In this document: positions 11,665-21,396 of the stretch, piece by piece
Numbering within the stretch: position 1 is the stretch's first letter
How the letters are laid out: every line of letters starts with the position of its first letter
Notes under the pieces: generated by a model
The model's database searches: none
Seen by the model: only the letters and a program-made list of their open reading frames with translations
What the model was told of the DNA's origin: nothing
Assembly: GCA_963556145.1 (NCBI GenBank)
Contig: OY744461.1
Location: 9,062,891-9,126,890, forward strand
Length of the DNA: 64,000 bases
From: Hygrocybe punicea
Lineage: Eukaryota; Basidiomycota; Agaricomycetes; Agaricales; Hygrophoraceae
Direction: 5' to 3'
Translations under genes and position numbers: made by a program

Positions 11665-12204
11665 CAGCTGTTTTCATTGAGGTGTGGAAACTCCAAAATT
11701 TGAAGGTGGCTGTGCATTTCCAAATATGTAGTCTGCCGAGATTCCGTGTACAATTTTGTAGCGCCGACTAAACAGGACACTTTTGCTTGTTCACGAGTAA
11801 GTGTAGATACAGAGAAGGCAATCTTTCAGTAATGGTACACTTTGTCCTGGATTTCATCAAGAAAGAGCGTTGGGGAGTTTTCGAGAAGGGAGATAATGAA
11901 AATGATATCAGATGTGAGTGATGAGTTTGCGCCCAAACTGTACTTTACAGGGATTGGAAGTGACCATATTTCCGGTGATCTGGAGGGCATGGTATACTGA
12001 TGACTTCCTGATACCAAGTACCTTACAGATCCTGTTGACAGACATATTGTAATGGTGCAGTGGGAACAAGCCTGGCCATGTCGAGCATTTAGAGTACTTA
12101 GTCGGTGCTACAAAATTGTACACGGAATCTCGGCAGACTACATATTTGGAAATGCACAGCCACCTTCAAATTTTGGAGTTTCCACACCTCAATGAAAACG
12201 GCTG
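11665..12204. mobile_element. Nested mariner MITE with 107-bp TIRs and TA duplication
   Basis: This 540-bp element is flanked by TA at 11663-11664 and 12205-12206. Its first 107 bases (CAGCTGTTTTCATTGAGGTG...) match the reverse complement of its last 107 with two differences, both transitions. Between them, on the minus strand, lie remnants of a Tc1/mariner HTH (ICKVLGIRKSSVYHAL) and the downstream linker TLFLDEIQDK. It is therefore an internally deleted mariner, not an unrelated MITE. It sits upstream of the transposase start and inside the Plavaka-type element, so it inserted later. Confidence 0.88.
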
Positions 12205-12234
12205 TAATCGAAACAAACTACAGTAATCAAATAT

Positions 12235-12265
12235 AATCTACCCTAAATTACGGACTTTTGACTGG
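12235..12265 (-). repeat. Right terminal inverted repeat (31 bp)
   Basis: The reverse complement of 5643-5673, without mismatch. The right target duplication, GCATCACAC, follows at 12266-12274. Confidence 0.92.
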
Positions 12266-13000
12266 GCATCACACCTGATTCCGCGTTCCAAGGAGATGAG
12301 GTGCAGTATCACCTGTTCCTTTCGTATCTACTCCCTCAACCTCTGTCCACTCAGTACATGCAGCGTCTTACGGAGCTCAGACACAAGAGGGATGGAGATA
12401 TTATTGAGGACAAAAGTGACTGTAGAAATGGCCTGCTACTGTCGAAGCTCTATCATCTCATGCTTGTTCGCGGCGATATTGCATTCCTCAAGGTAAATCA
12501 TCTTGTATACATCCCTTAAGCCATTCATTCTCATTCTCCGTTCTCCCCGGTTCAAATTTTGCGTTAGACATAGCGTATGTTCCTCCCTCGTTCAGGCCTG
12601 TGTCAGGTCCTTCAGGACGACTCACCCTGTATTCTTTCGATGAAGCTGATGAGTTCATGCTTAATTTCGCCCGAAACGACCAAGATGCCCGCCGTCCAAA
12701 AGACCTGACGCTTTGGCCTCCTTCGATTTCATTTAAGGATGTGTTGCATTGCGCAAGTGGGGCTCGGACGATTGTAGGAACACTCTTCGCCAGTAGACGC
12801 AAGTTCCGTATTACAAAACTGAACCGCCTTACAAAGCCTCGATTAGCGAAATTATTCAACGACAACAACAATAACAACAACAACCAGGTCGAGTGCATCG
12901 AGCAGCAAGACGCAATGAACTGCGGTCTGGAGCACAAGGGGGTCATGGAGATGGGGCGGAGTGCGGGGACCATGCGTCAGCATCCCGGGAGGAGCGACAG
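12266..13000 (+). pseudogene. HNH-domain gene, 3' part
   Basis: This continues the gene cut at 5642. The exon resumes with HLIPRSK next to the duplication, then G-DE with one base missing (frameshift near 12290). After a short intron (about 12302-12353) come YMQRLTELRHKRDGDIIE, CRNGLLLSKLYHLMLVRG and DIAFLK. A further exon reads FALDIAYVPPSFRPVSG, LTLYSFDEADEFMLNFARN and RRPKDLTLWPPSISF. The C-x-x-x-HLIP...KGDEY...RNGLLL pattern is the HNH signature of the family. A (AAC)n stretch at 12859-12886 encodes a run of Asn. The 3' end is uncertain; open frame continues to 13094. Confidence 0.75.
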
Positions 13001-13993
13001 AGACCCAAATGGAGGAGGTTATGGATTGGCTCTTCCTTTCCCCGTCTCAAAATGCAAACCCAACCCCACAGCCGGAATAGCGGCAGCTTTGTGAAGATAT
13101 CAGGGTAGAGCGGCTTCAAGAAATGGATACAGACGCGAGGTCTTTGCATTTAAGGTTTCTTCGCAGTCATTGGAGGTATGACTCAATAGCTCACGCTCCG
13201 CGCTCTAGTGAAACTCGAGCCCTTCGTGGTGGCTTATATATTTGCTTACTAGTTTACAGGAATGATACTAAGAGTTCCGTGAACCCGAAATATCCCTCAT
13301 CACTATCTCGCCTCTGCCACGTCTTTACAACCCAGATGCGCGCCTCGGCCGTATCGTCAAGTACCGCGCCCTCGGTTATGCCTTCTCACAGGCGCCAGCT
13401 TACCTGGCAAGCCATCTTCCAGAGACTGCCTCCAGATTGTTGTCGGATAGTGCTTGTCCCCAGAGATCTGGGGCACTAGCAAGTTGCATCGTGATCGCTA
13501 CCGGCGAGTCGGCAGGAGATTTGAAGAGGGCAGAGGATCTAGAGATGATCAGAACTGTTGAAAAGGATCTGGTTGACGCACACCTTCCAAGTTGCAATCG
13601 TCCTGAGCTTACCTAGTGAGTGTATGTTACGTTCTTTCGGAATATTTTTCTCCTTAGTTTCACTTTGGAGTCCTTAATGCTGTCTTCGTACTGTGGACTC
13701 GTTTCTGGAATCTGATAACGAAGATACAACGTACATTCCGTGTACTGATGCGATGCGAGTAGATCTTTTCTGCCTGCTATACGCCTCACCTTGTAACCAT
13801 TATAAATGATTACAGTATTGATTTTGTGGACTAGTAGTGATCCAGAATAATGCTTCACTATGGACCAGGGATCGCTGCGTGCCCCGCGCGTACATCTGAA
13901 AAATTTGGCATACCAAATCAGGCAGGGCTCACTCCAAAGTATTGAGGAATCGGTCTTACCAACTCGGACACCCAAAAATGTTTCGGGTTCCAT
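13001..13993. other. Stretch without a recognised gene
   Basis: Open frames exist on the plus strand (about 13123-13479, and in another frame ISLITISPLPRLYNP to about 13620) and on the minus strand (13613-13993). I recognise none of them. It probably holds decayed coding sequence. Confidence 0.3.
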
Positions 13994-14679
13994 CTATCGT
14001 TCCCGTCTAGTTCCAGAGTCAAGGATTTCGCATGGCCCCCTGTATTCAATTGGAATCAGTTGTTTCTTCACCCCAACCTGGCTGAATGTACTACCAAGCT
14101 GCACAACGGCACGCAGGACCTTCATCATCTTGTGCATTCTGTTCTTGAGCGGCACCGCAACAAACGATATCTGTGTCTCCGCAATATCGCCAACTCGAAA
14201 CAACTGTGGCATCGCTGGAACAAAGCTGGTGCGATGAACGCTGACACCCTTTGCATATATTCAAGTTTGTGAACTCACTTTATGATACCTTGCTCATCCA
14301 ACTGGCACTTATAATAATGAACTTCGTCATCTTCTCCATCATGATGTGTGCAGTTTGTGTTAGCCATTTCCTCTAGCAGATGGGCTTCTGTGAAAGGTAT
14401 ATGGGTCACGCCTGGTGCGTCCCTCATAGGCGTAAAATCGATACTATGGTACCCATACGTCGAGGCGCACCAAGGCCGAGGCTCCACTTGGTTCGTGGTG
14501 AATTGTTGCTGGAATAGTTGGAATATTTCGTGTCCGGCCTTGATGGCGGAGCGCGGTATCATTGGCGGAGAGCGCCATATGATTCGCTGCCTTCGTGGAT
14601 AACACCTATGGATGTCGTGTCGTAGCCTGTGCCTATTGTCTGCAGACTTCACTATCCACTGGCAGGAGTAGTTTCTCAT
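13994..14679 (-). pseudogene. Agaricomycete hypothetical family, copy 1
   Basis: Two exon-like blocks make one protein. The upstream block reads CASTYGYHSIDFTPMRDAPG, VTHIPFTEAHLLEEMA and DDEVHYYKCQLDEQG. A GTGAGT intron follows at about 14277. The downstream block reads VPAMPQLFRVGDIAETQISF, VAVPLKN and LGSTFSQ. A paralog at 20240-20895 aligns block by block (RDAPG, HVPFSE, PQIFRLGDIVEVQMSFV, STFTQ). I know this as a widely repeated mushroom family of unknown function. The 5' part is missing or unrecognisable, so this copy is probably decayed. Confidence 0.55.
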
Positions 14680-15029
14680 TTTCCGAACGTTCAGGCCAAC
14701 ATAACAGCAACAAGCCTGACGTACCTTTCATTTATTTGCACGAGGATATTGTGACACGGGAGCTTTGTCCCATCCTGCAGAATCATGCTTTAAATGATTA
14801 TGCCGCTCGGCACCCAGGGTCATCTGGACAGGAGGAGACTAGCAAAGATACACACTGCAGAATCAGTCAAATTTTGCCTGTGACATTCAAGTCTGGCATG
14901 CTTTCGAGACTGGGATGACTTGAACTTGAAGTTGGTAGAAAACATCACCGGAGTTACATGTGTCATCGGTCTTTGGTCTGGCGGAGATCACCAATTATCA
15001 GTTGGAAAAGGGAGCTGAAGCACATTTGC

Positions 15030-15229
15030 AAACCAGTATAGTACCGGCAAGACACCACTGTCGTCTGCAGCTGCAAATGGGCATAAAGTTAGTTGTAGAG
15101 CTGCTGCTGGCACGGGATAACGTCGACGTGAATTCGAAGGACCTGTGTGCTATAACACAGCTCTGGTTTGCGGCTCAAAACGGCCATGACGCGGTTGCGA
15201 CGTTGCTGTTGGCATGCCTGTTCATATAA
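15030..15229 (+). pseudogene. Ankyrin-repeat scrap
   Basis: The sequence encodes GKTPLSSAAANGHK in one frame and VVELLLARDNVDVNSKDL plus FAAQNGHDAVATLLLA in the next. Those are two ankyrin repeats joined by a one-base frameshift near 15092. No flanking repeats or start are visible. This is a relic, with no intact gene. Confidence 0.6.
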
Positions 15230-15431
15230 CGTTCATATATCATCACCAAAAACATATTCTATTTGGGCAATTCTTCTGATAAGCTCTCGGCAAAAATCTC
15301 TGTGCGGCGGGCGACAACTTGTGTGCGGAATAATACAGACGTTAACTCGGAGGACCGTGAGGTCGAACACCTCTGAATCATTTAGATTCGACTCAATGGT
15401 TCTACTCTACTCGAGTCCCCTTGCCCCTTGT

Positions 15432-15822
15432 TTACGGGTATTCACCGCATGCTACAACTAGTGGTTTGTTACTGCGGGTGCTATGATCAGCACAACATTG
15501 CTGATAATCGCTCAGGGAAGCAAGACCGTGGCACTGTCACAACTCGTATTCAGTCGCCAATTTACATCTATGTATATGAGAAAACTCACATCTGCCTCTC
15601 CATTGTTAGTAGTCCACTGTCCCGTAAGCAATCCGCAGCACCCTGAGCTTTCGAATGGTTGGAGAATGCCGCTGAGGTCAACGCAGTGACAAGCTATGGA
15701 CGCAATGACTCTTGTTATAGCCATGAGAGGAGAGAAAGAACTTGAAGGAAGAATGAAAGTGAAGCGTACATTTTTCCAAAGAGAAGCGGAACAAAGGCAG
15801 GGAGTATAAGTAAGAAACGCAT
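15432..15822 (-). CDS. Small secreted cysteine-rich protein
   Basis: ATG at 15822 begins a signal-peptide-like stretch, MRFLLILPAFVPLLFG. A second exon (15693-15590) reads CHCVDLSGILQPFESSGCC then GQWTTNNGEAD. A third (15533-15432) reads CHGLASLSDYQQCCADH and ends at TAA. The CC...TNN...C...F/YQQCC arrangement recurs in small secreted basidiomycete proteins. The exon 2/3 phase agrees. The exon 1/2 junction does not join in frame with the GTACGC donor I can see, so exon 1 may use another donor or the gene may be broken. Confidence 0.5.
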
Positions 15823-16633
15823 GATATGGATCGGAGCTGAGCGCTGCTGGAGAACTACGAACTTGTTTAAATACTCAGCACTCTTGAATGGGCCGTTGAT
15901 TCTTGACCGGTGACCAGTGACCGAACCAGTAATCCAATATTCAAATGAATGGTTGTACTGATCAAAATGAAACGAAACAACGTGCACCAATCCACAAGTT
16001 TTTCCCATATCACACCAACGTGCGTCAACCCACACCCTTTTGAGATAGTTCACCGAGTCACCACCTCAATGCACTCTACTACCCTAACTCACCCTCGTGA
16101 CGGCATCCCAACGTGAAGTCAACCAGTCCATCATTGGTACGTCAAACAGGGGTTATGACGTTTGGACGTTTGGAAGTGAGGCTGCGACCGGCCTCGAAAA
16201 CGATCCGGTCACCCGTGACGGATTTCAGGGATGGGTCACGTTCGGCCCCAGGGCTCGAACTCGACCGGGGACCCCGGACACCCTACGATCGCGGATCTCG
16301 TTGATCTCCCCCACGTTAAACGCGCGTGCACGGGCCCCAACACAGGCGCCAACTCGACGACAACGCGAGTCGGGATAACGAAAGCTCTCCTCCCCCCCCA
16401 AAACCAAGCTGGGGGAGCGAGACTGGGAAAAAAGGACTGGCCCACTGGCCCACACCTTGGGGGGTACACTCAGAGCGGCCAAACGAAGCCCTGAACCGTG
16501 ACAGGGCTTCTAATTGGGAAAGGTACGCGAACTCACCTGTCGTAGCCTTCAGAGTCACCTCTGACCATTATTTGATCCTTTCCGCCTCAACAGGAGGTGG
16601 TTGGAGCTGAGAATTTCCGCGTGAGAAGGAGGG

Positions 16634-16664
<31 letters not shown>

Positions 16665-17159
16665 CAGGAACTTGGGACAACGGCACGACGATCGGGAGTG
16701 AGCGGTGAGAATTCTGAGGATCCCTGACAACGCTAACATGCTTCTAATTTGATCAACTTAGGCAACTGATTGTTCCGAGAGCTGCTGGGACCGTCTTGTG
16801 AGCGTCTTTTCCCCAGCGAAATCCCTTGTTGAACTCATGAAAATTCCCAGCGAAAACTTGAGCGCAGGCCCCGCAGGGCGAAAAAAAACCGATCCAGTCC
16901 AGCCACAAGACGTCCCAAATTGACCGCCCTTCCCGCAGCTGTCCGAGTTCTTCTCCCTCTGCCGTATGTCTCATCCCTCTCCCTCTCCCTCGATCTCTCC
17001 CTCTCGATCACCCTACTCTGCCTTCCTCTCTCCCCTCTCGGTTGCCTCCGGTGTCTTACTTGAATACCCCAGCATCTTCTGCCTCCTCTTCACCCCTCTC
17101 TACCACATCTCTATGCGAAATCGATCCCCCAAAGCAAGTTCTTCTTTCTTCCACACCGA
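15823..17159. other. Stretch without a gene; GC-rich block and (GA)n
   Basis: A GC-rich, CpG-rich block at about 16090-16620 keeps many overlapping frames open but has no recognisable protein. A (GA)n microsatellite lies at 16637-16664. The pyrimidine-rich DNA at 16966-17100 may be the leader or N-terminus of the cyclin pseudogene that follows. Confidence 0.5.
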
Positions 17160-17975
17160 AATGTAGTCGACTCCGCGACTCTCAAAAGAATAAATGTCCT
17201 CGGATTGGTTGGTGAGTTTTCTTTTCTTTTCTTGTCCAATTTCCGCAATCCACGAAATATCCGCCCCAACGCATTTTGCTAATTTGAATGGCAATGTTGC
17301 AGATCAAACAGTCAAATCACTATGCGAAATATGGCCTGCCCAAGATATCCCAAACGTCTTCTTACTGTCATCCCAGGCTTCGGAGATCGTCGCCTTGGCC
17401 GGCGATTCAGTATTGCCCATACGGTTTCCATCACACACGAAATACTCAACTCCCTTCTCCAATCTCTCCACTGACACAGCGCTCTCCTGTCTCGCCTCCG
17501 TCTCTCGCCTCCCCCACCACATCCCTATCCAGTTGACCAAACAGCGACCAGAGTGTGTCAAGCAACCATTCTCATAGTAATTTGGTCCCAATCAAGGGCT
17601 TTGTGCGTGAGGTGCTCCGGCGCTCATGCACATCCGGAAGCGTCCTACAGACAGCTTTATGTTACCTGGAAGCTATCCGTTCCAAGGTCCCCGACGCGAG
17701 CAGATTGGCGACGGTATCAAGGGTGAGGTTCAGTTGGCTGATCGTATCAAGGTTGACATAAATTCCAGCATGGTTCTCGACTCTGTTGGCACCTCAGACC
17801 CCCATGACGAACCATATGTGGCAGAAAAGGATGATTCGCGCTTGTCGTCGAATCTACAAACTCACGCGACCTCGCAAGACTCTTCAAGGCGCCTAGTCCA
17901 CCACTACCGCCACTCCCTCCATTACCCACACCTCTTTTGTGCCCTCGCAGGGCCTTCAGATGCCGCCGTCATAGT
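17160..17975 (+). pseudogene. Pcl-type (Pho85) cyclin gene, truncated and frameshifted
   Basis: The pieces follow the order of an Agaricomycete Pcl-like cyclin. NVVDSATLKRINVLGLV joins across an intron (17212-17303) to DQTVKSLCEIWPAQDIPNVF. Then, in another frame, RNTQLPSPISPLTQ. Then VPIKGFVREVLRRSCTSGSV and LQTALCYLEAIRSKVP, the start of the cyclin box. Then GDGIKGEVQL, SMVLDSVGTSD and finally PLPPLPTPLLCPRRAF, after which similarity stops. Blocks lie in at least two frames and the second half of the cyclin box is absent. I infer a truncated pseudogene, possibly a partial duplicate of a functional gene elsewhere. Confidence 0.65.
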
Positions 17976-18107
17976 GATTTGATAGCAGTCTCGACATCTG
18001 TATTATCGCTCATAGTATTGTTTATTTATTTGCCCGTTGTCAAGGGTTATTTTTGTGTGACATGTGACTGTAACAAATTTGTTCTTTGTTGCTCACCACA
18101 ACATTGC

Positions 18108-18625
18108 ATGTCTACGCTTTCAAGATCAAGGTTTCCTGGAGTCTACCAGGCTCTCAATCCTCCCAATGCACAAGATAAACCAGAAGAACTGGAAATCACT
18201 GATGACTTGGAGGGGGAACAAGAGACCCAGCTTGATGCCACTCTTGAGGATGAAGATGGTGATACCCACATGTCAGATATGCGGGATGCTCTCCTCCAAG
18301 CATCTAAAGGTGTGACTGAAAAGACTGATAGCGAGTATCAGAGGTGAGAAGGTCCAGTTATATGGTTGTTCTTTTCACTGGGTTGAACAGACAACATCAT
18401 GGTCCAGGCTTATGAAACAATGTGAAAGCTTCCTAGTTACCAATGGCTTTATCAAGCAGGATGAGTCTTTTTTCTCCTCAAAGCCAAGCCAAGATGCTCC
18501 ATGGTTCATTGCATCCTGGATTATGAACCGGTGATTTGCAATTGAGACTAATTTTGCATGCTGATCATGTACTTGTATTTTTTAATGCCTAGGTGTGATG
18601 AGATCTTGCTTGATTCCGAGTCCTA
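18108..18625 (+). pseudogene. Tyrosine-recombinase-like gene, 5' part
   Basis: Exon 1 (18108-18343) starts MSTLSRSRFPGVYQALNPP and is acidic. Exon 2 (about 18409-18531) reads LMKQCESFLVTNGFIKQDES and IASWIMNR. Exon 3 gives CDEILLDSES and a TAA at 18623-18625. Phases agree at both introns. This is the N-terminal region of the family whose catalytic part lies at 36315-37607, so this copy ends where the core domain should begin. Whether the two are halves of one gene, about 18 kb apart, is not settled. Confidence 0.55.
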
Positions 18626-18629
18626 AATT

Positions 18630-20235
18630 TATTTGGACTCGGTCTTAATGTGGAGCTCCATTTCGTCCAGCCATCTATTCTCGCGGCAAATGCCGAGATT
18701 GGTTGTGTTTGCATGCTCACCCAAAAGTTTCTTAAGTCCCTCGTCTCGAGCTCATTCACAACTCCTCAATAGCGCGCCAAAGTGGACTGACGACCAAACG
18801 AGAACCAAATTTGCGGTTGGGTACTCCCAGGCAGCGGCCAGCCGCCCATGTATGTATATTTTTTATTTTTTAATGTTTGATTCTACCTACTAAAACACCA
18901 GCTGCAGGTGAACGCGCAAAGCCGTACTACTAGTAAACGACCACCAACACCACTATCTCCATCACCACGATCCCTGCTAACCTCGACAGCGATGGCCGCG
19001 AATGCAAACATCAACTCTATGGCCGACACGGCAACTTCAAACATCCCACCCACGCCGCCTCCAATGCGTGTGCACTCAAATGAACGTGAATAATGGCGGG
19101 AATGACAAGACAGAACGCGCAGCAGGGGGTGGTCCCTCCTGCTATATGGTATGTCTTTCCATGTCTATTGTCCTTTTCATTCTCATCGCTCAACACGCAC
19201 AACATCAACAACTAGGAATGCGAAAATCAACACGCGGCCTCCGCTGTACTCAGACGGGCCCACAACACGCGCAAGACGCGAACAAACATGAATGCGGGGG
19301 GAATGCCAACGTCAACATGACAATTTGTGCAGTAGGGGTTGGTGCACCCACCCCCGCTACTATTTGGTGTGTCTTTTTTTACTATCTTGTATTCTTTTTT
19401 ATTCGTATTTCCAAATGCGGCACGGTACTACCAATATCCCGCCCTACGCCAACACCACAGGCAGCTCCGGTAACGGGACTATGCCCATTATCAGCGCTGC
19501 GGCAGCACTAGCTCCCATCACAACGCAGCAACGGCGCCAGCATCAGCACTGAGGCCAGCACCAGCTCCGCGCCACCTTTCCGCGTAATGTGCATATGTGA
19601 ACAAACGTGAATGGGGTGGAATAGTAGGGTTAACAAGACAGAACACCCAGCAGGGGTGGTGTGTCCCCCCGCTGCTATTTGGTATGTTTTATTTTTTATT
19701 CTTGTTGATAAATGCGACACGGTGCTTCCAGCACCCACACCGGCATCAGCGACAGCACCTATGCCTACGACGGTGTGCCACACAGGCGGATTCGAGGAAT
19801 GACTGGACCCTTCACTAGGGCCGATGACTGGCGTATTGGTGACTGCCCACCAGCGGGGTAGGAATCCTGTTTATGTTGAAGTCCCTGGTGTTTGGTAAGG
19901 TTCGTTGTAAACGGGTAAGGTGTAGGTACATGTTCGTGTAGAATAATATCCATGATACACGTACCTATTCGTTAACGTCATCCTTTATGGTTATTGTCTC
20001 AATGGGAGCTTTAAAGTAACCTACCGCCGCAGGCGTATTCATAAACGGCTCAAAAATATACATATATTCGTGTGCGCGATACATCATTGTTCTACGTCCA
20101 TTCGATCGTGGTTGAGCCTTTTTGCCTTTGCGTCATCGTTGCCGTCATTATTATAACCAACTTTCCGCTTGAGCGTCGGCTTTCCCTGATTGTTTGGAAC
20201 TGTCATGCGCTTCCTCAAGGCGTCCTGGTCAATCT
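18630..20235. repeat. Non-coding region with three copies of a G-rich hairpin module
   Basis: Three related modules lie at about 19070-19160, 19285-19380 and 19600-19700. Each has a GTGAATGGNGGGAATG-like lead, then a G-rich/C-rich inverted repeat such as GGGGTTGGTGCACCCACCCC at 19334-19353. Next comes GCTRCTATTTGGTRTGTYTT, ending like a splice donor. Related modules occur at 53833-53870 and 54181-54230. No protein is recognised; the open frames are low complexity. Confidence 0.6.
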
Positions 20236-20239
20236 GATG

Positions 20240-20895
20240 TTAAGTATGTATCTTCAACTGAACTTGTTTGTGAACTAGTACCTGAGTGAAAGTGCTGTTG
20301 ATCAATGCAATAGAATGAAGAACCGTCAACATTTTGAAATTTTGATCCTTGAGCGGCACACAGACAAAGGACATCTGGACTTCGACGATATCACCAAGAC
20401 GGAAAATTTGAGGCTTGGCTGGTTCAAAGCTGTCGTAAATTGTCAGTCCAATTTGCAATGCGCCGTGCTGGTTCCACTTTACCTTTTGTCCCCTTCTTCA
20501 TTGATGTGGCATGTGTAATAAAGTACATTATTTTCCTCGCCATGTACATAGCCAGACTTGGCCATATCAGCCAGGATTCCATGGGGGTCAACCACCTCAC
20601 TGAATGGGACGTGTTCCATCCCCGGTGCATCCCTCTTTGGCGTGAAATACCGGTTTGTGATATCGAGAGCCTGATGTCCTGCATAGGTTGCCGCACTCCA
20701 GCTGTCTAGCTTTCCATCGGGAAATTGGCGATGAAATTGGGCATAAATGTCTTGCACTGCTTTCACGGCTTCGTCGAATGTGGTCGTTCCTGCGCCCGTG
20801 ATAGAGACGCCCTGCCTAATGAACTTGTAGCGAGCTGGCTTGATACTTTCAGAAAGATTAGCATCGCCTTTCTGTCGTTGGGAACATCTACTCAC
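20240..20895 (-). pseudogene. Agaricomycete hypothetical family, copy 2
   Basis: Paralog of 13994-14679. The upstream block reads YKFIRQGVSITGAGTTTFDE, FHRQFPDGKLDSWSAATYAG, RDAPGMEHVPFSE and NNVLYYTCHINEEG. After an intron-like gap comes SFEPAKPQIFRLGDIVEVQM, VPLKDQNFKMLTVL and INSTFTQ. It is better preserved at the 5' end than copy 1, but no start codon or later exons were found. Function unknown. Confidence 0.5.
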
Positions 20896-21225
20896 GAAGG
20901 CTTTTCTGTTACGTTTCCAACTCCGCTTCCAACCCCGATGCCCATTCCGTTACCCACCATGACGATTCTGCACTGCACACCTTCCTTTTTCATTTCATTT
21001 TGTCCTTTGTATTCTTTTCAACGTCGTTGTTTCTTCATTCGGACATCCTTGTATTTTCTTGTCCTTGTTCTCTTTTCTTCTAGAACAATCCAGACTGACC
21101 ATGGACACATCCCCACGTTACCTTGCTGTACCCGAATAGTCTCCTTGCCGACGGACATCATTGCTATTGTCTTTTCCCTCACCCTGACATATTGTTGACT
21201 TCACCCCACGACAAACCGATTTACA

Positions 21226-21396
21226 ATGGCTGTACTCCCAACACAGCTAATTACCGTAATCATCATTGGCAGTATCGCCATCACCTTCCTGATCGGTTTT
21301 TACCTTGTTATGATCTATCTTTGGCATCGGTACCGAAACCCTTCCACCATTGATACTTCTGACTTCCACCTCGACAATATATCGACACGTAATTGA
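21226..21396 (+). CDS. Possible 56-residue single-pass membrane peptide
   Basis: ATG at 21226 begins MAVLPTQLITVIIIGSIAIT. The hydrophobic segment runs for about 26 residues, then a basic HRYRN and an acidic tail end at TGA 21394-21396. The length and the clear membrane helix are visible, but nothing shows that it is expressed. It could be chance or a remnant exon. Confidence 0.25.
   Translation: MAVLPTQLITVIIIGSIAITFLIGFYLVMIYLWHRYRNPSTIDTSDFHLDNISTRN

Larger units (their letters stand above)
5643..12265. mobile_element. Plavaka/tnp2-type DNA transposon with 31-bp TIRs
   Basis: This 6,623-bp element has both ends intact. The first 31 bases at 5643-5673 are identical to the reverse complement of 12235-12265, starting CCAGTCAAAAGTCCG. 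It is flanked by a perfect 9-bp duplication. It carries two minus-strand genes, a large DDE transposase (11619-8377) and an accessory protein (8217-6094), and a nested 540-bp mariner MITE near the right end. It inserted into an exon of an HNH-domain gene. Each gene has one in-frame nonsense codon, so this copy is probably no longer autonomous, but its clean ends suggest a fairly recent arrival. CACTA elements usually make 2-3 bp duplications, so the 9-bp length is worth noting. Confidence 0.88.

Noticed and set aside
16090..16620. GC-rich overlapping ORFs as a real gene
   Set aside because: Open in many frames because stops are rare in GC-rich DNA; no family, splice pattern or codon signal was seen.
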